6,815 nt of DNA, taken from positions 1 to 6,815 of the forward strand of contig JASHZK010000113.1 in the NCBI GenBank assembly GCA_030042575.1. Direction: 5' to 3'. Origin of the DNA: Acidimicrobiales bacterium. Its GTDB lineage: Bacteria > Actinomycetota > Acidimicrobiia > Acidimicrobiales > UBA8190. The position numbers were made by a program, and so were the translations under genes. Every line of letters begins with the position of its first letter. Within the stretch, counting starts at the first letter, position 1. Positions 1 through 5,519 of the stretch are shown here, piece by piece. A model generated the notes under the pieces. That model did no database searches and was not told where the DNA came from. It worked only from the letters and a program-made list of their open reading frames with translations.

Positions 1-152
1 GGCTCACCCCGGTGGGTGAAGCGCCGGGCCAGGTGCTCGGACAAGCTGAGGTGTGCCTCCACCAGGCGGTCGCGCAGATGACGATCGTCACTGTGGGCGA
101 ACTCGACGAACATGGCCCGCAACTGGCGGCGGTCGCGCACCTCGACGATCAC
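1..152 (-). CDS. RNA polymerase sigma factor, SigB/SigF family (N-terminal part, cut by window edge)
   Basis: Only the first 50 codons are present; the gene continues past the left edge. Translating the minus strand from the GTG at 152 gives a segment ending RDRLVEAHLSLSEHLARRF followed by THRGE. This matches the start of region 2 in SigB/SigF/SigG-type sigma-70 factors, where a [V/K]xxHLxLxxxLARRFxxRGEP block precedes the core-binding helix. Such sigma factors direct RNA polymerase to stress or developmental promoters and are held inactive by an RsbW-like anti-sigma factor. The GTG start overlaps the TGA of the upstream anti-sigma gene (GTGA), and a purine-rich ribosome site lies about 10 bases upstream. 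It is the third gene of an STAS, HATPase, sigma cassette, the classic rsbV-rsbW-sigB order. The DNA-binding regions are off the window, so the subgroup (SigB or SigF) cannot be settled. Confidence 0.85.
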   Translation of the reverse strand, partial: MIVEVRDRRQLRAMFVEFAHSDDRHLRDRLVEAHLSLSEHLARRFTHRGE

Positions 153-598
153 GGGCGCGTGCCCTTTCTCCGGCGCATGCGCAGCCAGGCCCGCGGACAG
201 CCTCCCACCACGTCCACCCCGTGCTCGTCGACCAGCGCTTCCAAGATGCGCGAGGACAGCTCGTTGGTGGCGTTGCTCGGGCTCAGGTCGGGCGGCCGGC
301 GCTCGGCGTGGTCTGACTCGTAGACGCCCACGACCTCGATGGCATGCTCCGTCCACTTGAACAGCAGCTGCATGCGGCCGTCGCTGGCTTGGTCGCCGCA
401 CAACGTCACAGCCAGCTCGTCGATGGCCAAGCGGAGGTCCTCGACCTGGTCGTAGCCGAAGTCGGCCCGCGAAGCGACGGCTGCCGCCGTCATGCGCACC
501 AGGAACAGGAGGTCCGGCCGGGCCGGCAGGCTCAACTCGACCTGGTTCCGATCCGCCGCCATGGCCTCCCCCGCCACTGCTGGCGATGTCTCGGTCAT
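149..598 (-). CDS. Anti-sigma factor, RsbW-like HATPase fold (degenerate ATP site)
   Basis: The 149-residue product fits the short actinobacterial ATP-binding/anti-sigma regulators of the RsbW/SpoIIAB group, which bind a SigB/F factor and release it when an STAS partner competes. The segment LPARPDLLFLVRMTAAAVASR (residues ~24-44) resembles the beta-1/helix-1 start of the fold. VEDLRLAIDELAVTL (~52-66) occupies the N-box helix, keeping the Glu but with Thr where RsbW normally has the ATP/Mg-binding Asn. No DxGxG (G1) motif is visible; the corresponding stretch is SPSNATNELSSRILEALVDEHG. Kinase activity is therefore doubtful, although degenerate N-boxes are, as far as I recall, common among actinobacterial members. 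The ATG overlaps the stop of the STAS gene (ATGA, 595-598) and the stop overlaps the sigma start. There is no strong ribosome site of its own, so coupled translation is likely. The assignment rests on weak fold similarity plus very strong gene context. Confidence 0.85.
   Translation of the reverse strand: MTETSPAVAGEAMAADRNQVELSLPARPDLLFLVRMTAAAVASRADFGYDQVEDLRLAIDELAVTLCGDQASDGRMQLLFKWTEHAIEVVGVYESDHAERRPPDLSPSNATNELSSRILEALVDEHGVDVVGGCPRAWLRMRRRKGTRP
163..171 (-). promoter_or_regulatory. Ribosome binding site for the sigma factor gene
   Basis: On the minus strand this reads GGAGAAAGG and sits 10 bases upstream of the GTG at 152, inside the 3' end of the anti-sigma gene. It supports the GTG as the true start and suggests re-initiation by ribosomes finishing the upstream gene. 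Confidence 0.6.
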
Positions 599-942
599 GC
601 CCGCACGGCGTCGTCGGCCGTGGGATGGATGGCGAAGACCGCGGTCAACCCGGTGATCTCGAATACTTTGAGCACGCGCCGCTCGGTGACCACCAGCCGG
701 AGGTCACCGCCGGCGGCGCGCAGCCGCTTCACTCCGCTCACCAGCACGCCCAGTGCCGTCGAGTCGACGAACGACACGGTGCTCAGGTCCACCACCACCA
801 ACGTGTGGCCTCGGTCGGCTAAGGAAAGCAGCCGCTCTCGTAACTGGGGGGCGGTGGACACGTCCACTTCGCCTTCGACGCGCAGCACCATGACGCCCCG
901 GAGCTCGGTCTCGGCCATCTCGAATTGCACCTCGGTGGTCAT
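595..942 (-). CDS. Anti-anti-sigma factor, STAS domain (RsbV/SpoIIAA-like)
   Basis: The 115-residue product is a single STAS domain. The fold markers are LRVEGEVDVSTAPQLRERL (residues ~20-38), VVVDLSTVSFVDSTALGVLV (~49-68) and the C-terminal LRLVVTERRVLKVFEITGL. Ser61 in VDSTALG aligns with the serine that RsbW/SpoIIAB kinases phosphorylate in RsbV/SpoIIAA. In its unphosphorylated form such a protein binds the anti-sigma factor and frees the sigma factor. The frame stays open upstream to 1056, but the extra 38 residues look non-coding; the ATG at 942 gives the usual length with MTTEV before the domain. A second in-frame ATG at 918 has a GAGGTG about 10 bases upstream and is a possible alternative. 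It is the first gene of the coupled cassette and its stop overlaps the next start. Confidence 0.92.
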   Translation of the reverse strand: MTTEVQFEMAETELRGVMVLRVEGEVDVSTAPQLRERLLSLADRGHTLVVVDLSTVSFVDSTALGVLVSGVKRLRAAGGDLRLVVTERRVLKVFEITGLTAVFAIHPTADDAVRA

Positions 943-1118
943 AGCCGTTTCATCATGCCCAATTGGAGCGGCCAAGTCATTGGCGCTTTCACCTTGTTGA
1001 CCACCCAGAGGGAGGCTTTGGCCAAGCGTCGGGCCGTCGTGCACTGTCAGTACCAAGTGTTGCTCATCCCATGGGTTGTTGTTGAGCAGCAGGCGGGACT
1101 CAACTAGACCTCCTCGTC
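943..1118. promoter_or_regulatory. Divergent promoter region between the sigma cassette and the exporter gene
   Basis: This 176-bp spacer must carry the start signals of both the minus-strand STAS gene and the plus-strand exporter. I found no convincing -35/-10 pair on either strand, and no SigB/F-type GTTT-N14-16-GGGTA promoter that would indicate autoregulation by the encoded sigma factor. It holds short perfect dyads: CCAATTGG (959-966), GCCAA-N4-TTGGC (971-984), TTGGCCAA (1018-1025) and GTTGAG-N12-CTCAAC (1081-1104). The last lies 14 bases before the exporter start and could be an operator or a leader hairpin. Function is unproven. Confidence 0.4.
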
Positions 1119-1868
1119 ATGACGGTGCTCGAGGCCCTGGCCATCACCGGAGCGGGGCTCGCCGCGGGCACGATCAACACCGTGGTGGGCTCCGGCTCCC
1201 TCATCACCTTCCCCACCCTGCTGGCCTTCGGCTATCCGGCCGTGCTCGCCAACGTCTCGAACAACATCGGCTTGATTCCCGGATCCCTGAGCGGAGCACT
1301 GGCCTATCGGGCCGAGCTCAGAGGCCAGAGTCGTCGTCTCGGTGTGCTGGGAGCGGCGGCGGCCGCCGGGGCGCTGGTCGGCGCCGTGCTGCTCCTGGCT
1401 CTTCCCTATCACGTCTTTCGCAGTGTGGTGCCGGCCCTCATCCTGGTGGCCGTGGTGTTGGTGGCCGCCCAGCCTTGGCTGGCGCGGCGACTGGCCCAGC
1501 GGGCGCAACGCAATCCCCACGGAGGCGTAACCCTCTTCTGCCTGATCCTCGTCACCTCGATCTACGGCGGCTATTTCGGCGCCGCCCAATCGGTCATCTT
1601 CGTGGGCCTGCTGGGATCCTTCCTCGACGACCAGCTGCAACGCCTGAACGCCGCCAAGACCGTCCTGGCCGGAATCACCGGCGTGGTGGCCGGGATCTAC
1701 TTCGTGGCGGCGACCCATGTGTCCTGGCCGGCGTGCGGACTCCTGGCGTCGGGGGCGGTGGTCGGGGGGCAAGTTGGCGGCCGGGTGGGGCGCCGGCTGC
1801 CGCCGGCGGCGCTGCGGTTGGTGATCATGGCCGTAGGCATCGTCGCCGCCGTGGTGCTGTTGGTCTGA
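1119..1868 (+). CDS. TauE/SafE-family anion (sulfite/sulfoacetate-type) exporter
   Basis: A 249-residue, strongly hydrophobic protein of normal family length. The N-terminal repeat reads LAAGTINTVVGSGSLITFP, then LANVSNNIGLIPGSLSGALAYRAEL. This is the TauE/SafE (DUF81) pattern of a Gly/Ser-rich loop, an Asn-rich loop and P-G-S. The second repeat carries TSIYGGYFGAAQSVIF (~144-159), LNAAKTVLAG and further membrane helices to the C-terminus; about eight segments are expected, with a short basic cytoplasmic stretch (ARRLAQRAQR) near residues 120-132. Family members export sulfite, sulfoacetate or related anions across the inner membrane; the substrate here cannot be read from sequence. The ATG at 1119 has no purine-rich Shine-Dalgarno (the preceding bases are pyrimidine-rich ACCTCCTCGTC), so a leaderless or weakly initiated transcript is possible. 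It is 24 bp upstream of the oxidoreductase gene and probably co-transcribed with it. Confidence 0.92.
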   Translation: MTVLEALAITGAGLAAGTINTVVGSGSLITFPTLLAFGYPAVLANVSNNIGLIPGSLSGALAYRAELRGQSRRLGVLGAAAAAGALVGAVLLLALPYHVFRSVVPALILVAVVLVAAQPWLARRLAQRAQRNPHGGVTLFCLILVTSIYGGYFGAAQSVIFVGLLGSFLDDQLQRLNAAKTVLAGITGVVAGIYFVAATHVSWPACGLLASGAVVGGQVGGRVGRRLPPAALRLVIMAVGIVAAVVLLV

Positions 1869-1877
1869 CATCGGACA

Positions 1878-1886
1878 GGGAGGAAG
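1878..1886 (+). promoter_or_regulatory. Strong ribosome binding site for the oxidoreductase gene
   Basis: GGGAGGAAG lies 6 bases upstream of the GTG at 1893, inside the 24-bp gap after the exporter stop codon. It fixes the GTG as the start, because no ATG in frame is equally well placed. Confidence 0.75.
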
Positions 1887-1892
1887 CAAACG

Positions 1893-2777
1893 GTGCCAAT
1901 CGGCCTGGGTGTCGTCACACCGGTGGTGAACCTGAACCCGCGCCTCGAGCCCCCCGAATGGGAGCGCCAAGGCGCTATCGACGACATCGTCGAGGTGGCG
2001 CGCGCCGCCGAGGAGGCCGGGTACCGATGGGTGTCGTGCCCCGAGCACGTCTGCATTCCTGTGGCGCTGGCCGCTCAGCGCGGCGGGCGCTACTGGGACC
2101 CGGCTGTCACGTTGGCCTTCGTGGCCGCCCGGACCTCCTCCATCGGCCTCCTCACCCACGTGCTCGTGCTCGGTTACCACCATCCCCTGGAGGTGCTCAA
2201 GCGTTACGGCACGCTCGATGCTGCCAGCGGGGGCCGGCTCATCCTGGGGGTGGGGGTGGGGACGTTGCGGCCGGAGTTCGAGGTGCTCGGCGTTCCCTAT
2301 GAGGATCGAGGCGCCCGGGCCGATGACGCCATGGCCGCGCTGCGCGCCGGCCTGGGACGGTCCGACCCCGTCCACCACGGTCCCTTCTACGCCTACGACG
2401 ACGTGATCGTCGACCCCTGCGCCGTCGAGCGCCACGTTCCCATTTGGGTGGGAGGCCGCACCCGGCGATCGCTGCGCCGGGCCGTGGACCTGGGCGACGG
2501 CTGGATCCCTTTCGGCTTGGAGCTACCGGCCCTGGCTCGGTTGCTGGCCGACCAGGAGTTGTCGGCGCGTCGGGCGCGGAGAGAGAGCTTCGAAGTGGTG
2601 CTCGCCCCCGAGCCCCCGCTCGACCCGTTGGGTGAGAGCGAGCACTGCATCGAGGTCGTGCGCGCCTATGCAAAGGCCGGCGCCACCACGTTGGCCGTCC
2701 GCTTCGTCCATCGGTCGCGCCCCCACTACCTCGAACAGCTCAATGCCCTGTCGGCCTTGGTGGGGACGCTGGATTGA
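1893..2777 (+). CDS. LLM-class, probably F420-dependent, oxidoreductase
   Basis: A 294-residue luciferase-like monooxygenase-fold (TIM-barrel) protein. Hallmarks in order are AIDDIVEVARAAEEAGYRWVSCPEH (~28-52), WDPAVTLAFVAARTSSIGLLTHVLVLGYHHPLEV (~68-101), RLILGVGVGTLRPEFEVLGVP (~115-135) with ERGARxDD-like DRGARADD after it, and VPIWVGGRTRRSLRRAVDLGDGWIPF (~180-205). This fits the actinobacterial TIGR03619-like group, whose members use reduced coenzyme F420 for two-electron chemistry on unknown substrates. In many relatives the residue after GVG is an aromatic (W/Y); here it is Thr124. FMN use cannot be excluded. The GTG start is set by a strong ribosome site. The gene follows the exporter closely, and its stop is 9 bp from the stop of the opposing polymerase-domain gene. 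A metabolic link to the exporter is only inferred from the operon. Confidence 0.9.
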   Translation: MPIGLGVVTPVVNLNPRLEPPEWERQGAIDDIVEVARAAEEAGYRWVSCPEHVCIPVALAAQRGGRYWDPAVTLAFVAARTSSIGLLTHVLVLGYHHPLEVLKRYGTLDAASGGRLILGVGVGTLRPEFEVLGVPYEDRGARADDAMAALRAGLGRSDPVHHGPFYAYDDVIVDPCAVERHVPIWVGGRTRRSLRRAVDLGDGWIPFGLELPALARLLADQELSARRARRESFEVVLAPEPPLDPLGESEHCIEVVRAYAKAGATTLAVRFVHRSRPHYLEQLNALSALVGTLD

Positions 2778-2786
2778 ACGGCGGGC

Positions 2787-3692
2787 TCATCGTTTCGGGG
2801 ACAACAGGCGGCGGACCTCTTCGTTCAGCTGTTGCCGGCGCTCGAGCACCGGGGCGAAGAGATCGCCGCCTGCCTGTATGCGGCCGAGCACCTCGGCAGG
2901 CGAGAAGACCAGCGCACCGGCTCCGGCACCCACTGCCTTTTCCGTCTCGTCCCAGGCCAGTGGAGTGGAGACAGACGGAAGCGGTCGAGCCCGCAGCGAG
3001 TACACGCTCACCGTGGTCTTGATACGGTCGTTCTGGCTCCAGTCGATGAACACCCGTCCATGGCGCTCGGACTTGGCCATGGTGGTGACGACCAGTGGGT
3101 GCAGTTGCTCGACCAGGACCAGGCCCAAGGTGTGCGACAGGCGCTTGGTGGTGTCGAAGTCGATGGGGGAGTTGAACGGCACGTAGACCTGCAGCCCCTT
3201 CTGGCCCGATGTCTTCGCCACACACTCGAGCCCGAGCCGGGCGAGGAGGGCGCGCAGGGCACAGGCCACCTCGGCGCACTCACCCACGGCCGCCGGTGCT
3301 CCCGGGTCGAGGTCGAAGACCATGGCGGTGGGCTGCTCGGGCTGCTCGGCCCGGGCCAGCGAGGGATGCAATTCCAAGGCGGCCAGATTGGCCAGCCACA
3401 GCAAGGTGTCGGCGTTCTCCACGCTGCAGGCCCGGTAGGAGGCCCCCGACGCCTGGGTCACGTCCACCGTGGCCACCCAGTCGGGGGCGTGGGAGGGACA
3501 GCGCTTCTCGAAGAACGATCCTCCCTCCACCCCGTCGGGGAAGCGTCGCAGGGTGAGGGCCTTTCCCCGCAGGTGGGGTACGAGCACGGGGCTCGCGGCC
3601 CGGTAATAGTCGGCTACGTCGGCCTTGGTGAAGCCGGCGGCAGGATAGAGCACCTTGTCGGGATTGCTGAGGCGCACGGCTTCGGATGCCAC
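2787..3692 (-). CDS. Stand-alone LigD-type polymerase domain (archaeo-eukaryotic primase family)
   Basis: The 301-residue product is a complete LigD PolDom without ligase or nuclease domains, like mycobacterial PolD1/PolD2. Visible markers are LSNPDKVLYPAAGFTKADVADYY (residues ~8-30), GSFFEKRCP (~58-66), the metal-binding FDLDPG with Asp127 and Asp129, the TSGQKGLQVYVP loop (~161-172), and VFIDWSQNDRIKTTVSVYSLRAR (~214-236) with the third catalytic Asp217. Such enzymes add dNTPs or rNTPs and fill gaps during end joining or base-excision repair. In LigD PolDoms the loop normally ends KGLH, the His contacting the triphosphate; here it is Gln168, which I recall in some stand-alone actinobacterial relatives. 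The frame stays open upstream to 4340, but GTG at 3692 has an AGGAAGAGG ribosome site and gives the family's normal start. No ku or ligase gene is visible nearby. Confidence 0.92.
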   Translation of the reverse strand: MASEAVRLSNPDKVLYPAAGFTKADVADYYRAASPVLVPHLRGKALTLRRFPDGVEGGSFFEKRCPSHAPDWVATVDVTQASGASYRACSVENADTLLWLANLAALELHPSLARAEQPEQPTAMVFDLDPGAPAAVGECAEVACALRALLARLGLECVAKTSGQKGLQVYVPFNSPIDFDTTKRLSHTLGLVLVEQLHPLVVTTMAKSERHGRVFIDWSQNDRIKTTVSVYSLRARPLPSVSTPLAWDETEKAVGAGAGALVFSPAEVLGRIQAGGDLFAPVLERRQQLNEEVRRLLSPKR

Positions 3693-3695
3693 GAT

Positions 3696-3704
3696 CCTCT
3701 TCCT
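3696..3704 (-). promoter_or_regulatory. Ribosome binding site for the polymerase-domain gene
   Basis: Minus-strand AGGAAGAGG ends 3 bases before the GTG at 3692; its AGGA core is about 8 bases from the start. It decides the start in a frame that stays open for more than 600 further bases upstream. Confidence 0.65.
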
Positions 3705-3712
3705 AGCCCGTA

Positions 3713-3796
3713 GCCGCACGGCAGGCTGCGGACCGGGCCGGTGCGTGGTAGGCGGGGACACCACGTACCACTTCCCTCCGCAGCCTGCCGTGCGGC
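3713..3796. repeat. 84-bp near-palindrome with 20-bp perfect inverted-repeat arms
   Basis: Arms at 3713-3732 and 3777-3796 are exact reverse complements (20 of 20), separated by 44 bp. The spacer has further pairing: GGG 3735-3737 with CCC 3774-3776, and GTGGTA 3745-3750 with TACCAC 3766-3771, or alternatively CGTGGT 3744-3749 with ACCACG 3760-3765. The whole region can fold into one long hairpin with internal loops. It fills most of the divergent spacer between the polymerase-domain gene (start 3692) and the YqgE/AlgH gene (start 3840), so it is not a terminator of either. No U-tract and no obvious target-site duplication flank it. It could be a dispersed palindromic repeat, a protein-binding site or a leader structure. 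Confidence 0.85.
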
Positions 3797-3839
3797 CCCT
3801 TCCCCTGTACCCCGGCCCGCTGCAGCACAATCTCCGGTT

Positions 3840-4412
3840 ATGTCCGACTCCGCCGAGGCCCGGGTCAGCGGCCGGCTGCTGGTGGCGACGCCCCAGCTCC
3901 TCGACCCGAACTTCGCCCGGACGGTGGTGCTGGTCCTCGAGCACGACGAGCCGGGGGCGGTCGGAGTGGTGCTGAACCGGCCATTGCAGGTGGAGGTGGG
4001 GGAGATCCTCGACCCGTGGGCCGAGCTGGCCGCGGGCGTGCCCCCTCCTGTGGTCTTCTCCGGCGGCCCCGTCTCGCCCGACGCCGTGATCGGACTGGCC
4101 CGCGCCGCGCCCACATCGGACGGCGGGGAATGGCGGACGGTGGTCGGCGGCGTGGGCGTAGTCGACCTCTCCATCGCCCCCGCCGACCAACCGGCCGTTC
4201 TCGGCGGGGTGCGCCTCTTCTCCGGCTACGCCGGCTGGGCGCCGGGCCAGCTGGAGGAGGAGATGGGCGACGGCGGGTGGTTCGTCCTCGACGCACTGTC
4301 CACCGACGCCTTCTCGCCCGATCCCGAACGGCTGTGGCACGACGTGTTGCAGCGCCAGGGCGGCACCGTGGGGATGCTCGCCTCGTACCCGCCGAGCCCC
4401 ACCGTCAATTGA
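3840..4412 (+). CDS. YqgE/AlgH family protein
   Basis: A 190-residue product, the normal length for this widespread family of undefined biochemical function; the Pseudomonas member AlgH was named for an effect on alginate gene expression. Diagnostic segments are GRLLVATPQLLDPNFARTVVLVLEHDE (residues ~12-38), GAVGVVLNRPL, VVFSGGPVSPDAVIGLAR (~70-87), LFSGYAGWAPGQLEEEM (~126-142) followed by GGWFVLDA, and the C-terminal LWHDVLQRQGG. The ATG at 3840 begins MSDSAEA just before the conserved core; the frame is open further upstream but that part lies in the inverted repeat and resembles no family member. No Shine-Dalgarno is visible before this ATG. CACAAT at 3826-3831 is a possible -10 that would give a leaderless message, but without a good -35. 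The stop is 18 bp from the opposing LysR stop. Confidence 0.93.
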   Translation: MSDSAEARVSGRLLVATPQLLDPNFARTVVLVLEHDEPGAVGVVLNRPLQVEVGEILDPWAELAAGVPPPVVFSGGPVSPDAVIGLARAAPTSDGGEWRTVVGGVGVVDLSIAPADQPAVLGGVRLFSGYAGWAPGQLEEEMGDGGWFVLDALSTDAFSPDPERLWHDVLQRQGGTVGMLASYPPSPTVN

Positions 4413-4430
4413 TCGCTGTGCGGCCGGCGG

Positions 4431-5402
4431 TCAGCCGCTGGGGACACCCACCGGGCGCCACGACCCTTCGGCGCGTGAGACCGCGGCCGGGATGACGGCT
4501 CGGAGCCCCTGGGGAAGGCGTTCGGGCCCGATCACCAGCCGGCGCAGGGTCTCGAGCACGGCCCGCGTGGGCGCCGCGGGCATGCCCCGGCTGCGCAGCG
4601 CCAGTCCCACCCGCCGGGCCGGGAGTCCCTCCACCGCCACCAGACGGAAGTGCGGCCGCATGTGGTCGGGCACGGCGGTGGCCGGGAGCAGTGCCGGCCC
4701 GTGGCCGTCGAAGGTCAAGGTGGCGATGAGCGGCACCCCGTCGACTTCGGCCCGGGGCGACAAGCGAACCCCGAGCGTCTTGGCCGCCGACTCGAGCTCG
4801 GAGCGAAAGGAGGTCCCCGGCGCCGGGAGCAGCAGCTCCAACCCGCCCAGCTCGGACAGCTCGATCCTCCCCGCGCCCAGGGTGGGATCGCCGTCGACGG
4901 GCACCACCAGGACGATGTCCTCCTCCAACAGGGGCTCGAAGCTCAGGTCGCCTCCTCCCACCGGCAACGTGAGCACGGCCATGTCCAGACGTCCGGCCGC
5001 CAGCTGGGGCTCGAGCAAGGTGTTGCTCCCCTCGGCCACCATGAGCCGGAGCTTGGGGTGCCGCGCCCCGAGCTCGGACAGCAACTGGGGTGCCAGCCAG
5101 CGAGCGGTGGTGCCGATCATCCCGGCGCGGACGGCACCGGCCACCTCCTGGCGCAGAGCCCCCAGGTCGGCGGCCATGGCCTCGAGCTCGCCCACCACCC
5201 GGTGGGCCCGGGCGACCACCACCTCCCCCTCGGGGGTGAGCGATCCGTCGGAGCGCTCCACCAGCGTGGCCCCCACCTCCCGTTCCAGGCGAGCCACGTG
5301 GGCCGAGACATTGGACTGGACGGTGCCGATGGCGTCGGCCGCCGCCGAGAACGACCGGTGCTCCGCCACCGCTACCAGGGCCTGGAGATGCCGGAGTTCC
5401 AT
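4431..5402 (-). CDS. LysR-family transcriptional regulator
   Basis: A 323-residue LysR-type regulator. The N-terminal winged helix-turn-helix is MELRHLQALVAVAEHRSFS followed by AAADAIGTVQSNVSAHVARLEREVGATLVER (residues ~1-50), then a linker helix and a periplasmic-binding-like effector domain (~90-295), for example AVRAGMIGTTARWLAPQLLSELGARHPKLRLMVAEG and LVVPVDGDPTLG. It probably binds DNA as a tetramer and responds to a small ligand that cannot be named. The ATG at 5402 starts exactly at the conserved M-E-L-R-H-L motif, but has no Shine-Dalgarno; the start lies just 7 bases from a 19-bp palindrome, so a very short leader and autorepression are likely. It is divergent from the HAD-PlsC gene, the usual arrangement for a LysR regulator and its target, and tail-to-tail with AlgH. 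The last ~20 residues are an unremarkable tail. Confidence 0.95.
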   Translation of the reverse strand: MELRHLQALVAVAEHRSFSAAADAIGTVQSNVSAHVARLEREVGATLVERSDGSLTPEGEVVVARAHRVVGELEAMAADLGALRQEVAGAVRAGMIGTTARWLAPQLLSELGARHPKLRLMVAEGSNTLLEPQLAAGRLDMAVLTLPVGGGDLSFEPLLEEDIVLVVPVDGDPTLGAGRIELSELGGLELLLPAPGTSFRSELESAAKTLGVRLSPRAEVDGVPLIATLTFDGHGPALLPATAVPDHMRPHFRLVAVEGLPARRVGLALRSRGMPAAPTRAVLETLRRLVIGPERLPQGLRAVIPAAVSRAEGSWRPVGVPSG

Positions 5403-5409
5403 CGCTTAT

Positions 5410-5428
5410 ACAGATATAACATATCTGT
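5410..5428. promoter_or_regulatory. 19-bp palindrome, probable LysR operator
   Basis: ACAGATAT-AAC-ATATCTGT is a perfect 8-bp inverted repeat around 3 bases and is strikingly AT-rich in this GC-rich window. It lies 7 bases upstream of the LysR start and 9 bp upstream of the -35 of the plus-strand promoter. Its centre is about 54 bp before the predicted plus-strand transcript start, which fits a LysR recognition site. It also covers any minus-strand promoter for lysR, consistent with autorepression. The strict T-N11-A motif does not coincide with the dyad axis. Binding by the adjacent regulator is inferred from position. Confidence 0.65.
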
Positions 5429-5433
5429 CGTAG

Positions 5434-5466
5434 CTGTTTGACAGATTGGACTCGTTCCTCCACAAT
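5434..5466 (+). promoter_or_regulatory. Housekeeping-type promoter with overlapping half-sites, upstream of HAD-PlsC
   Basis: A perfect -35 TTGACA (5438-5443) is followed after exactly 17 bp by CACAAT (5461-5466, 4 of 6 to TATAAT), predicting a start near 5473. The -35 is embedded in CTGT-TTG-ACAG (5434-5444), and ACAGAT at 5441-5446 repeats the half-site of the neighbouring palindrome. This could be the activation-site part of a LysR-controlled promoter. Confidence 0.55.
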
Positions 5467-5519
5467 GGTGTTCAAGACCACAGGGCGGACTCCCCCCCTC
5501 CGCTCCCTGTCGAGTCGGT

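Noticed and set aside
79..90. Perfect 12-bp palindrome TGACGATCGTCA
   Set aside because: It lies inside the sigma factor coding sequence and is explained by the codons for a Asp-Asp-Arg-His stretch. No second copy or regulatory context is visible.
943..1056. N-terminal extension of the STAS gene up to an ATG at 1056
   Set aside because: The extra 38 residues are not part of the STAS fold, and the ATG at 942 gives the usual family length.
1104..2435. Long minus-strand open frame opposite the exporter and oxidoreductase genes
   Set aside because: It covers two well-supported plus-strand genes, has a biased composition rich in His, Gln and Gly, and shows no family motif.
2770..2800. Intrinsic terminator between the convergent oxidoreductase and polymerase-domain genes
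   Set aside because: The 9-bp gap and its flanks contain no stem-loop of useful length and no U-tract.
3713..3796. Reading the inverted repeat as an insertion-sequence or MITE terminal-repeat pair
   Set aside because: There is no transposase, and the bases flanking the two arms show no target-site duplication. A dispersed palindromic repeat remains possible but needs a genome search.
3693..4340. Upstream extension of the polymerase-domain frame on the minus strand
   Set aside because: It runs through the inverted repeat and antisense to algH. The GTG at 3692 with AGGAAGAGG matches the family's normal N-terminus.
4405..4445. Intrinsic terminator between algH and lysR
   Set aside because: Only a weak CGGC/GCCG pairing can be drawn in the 18-bp gap and its flanks, and there is no U-tract.
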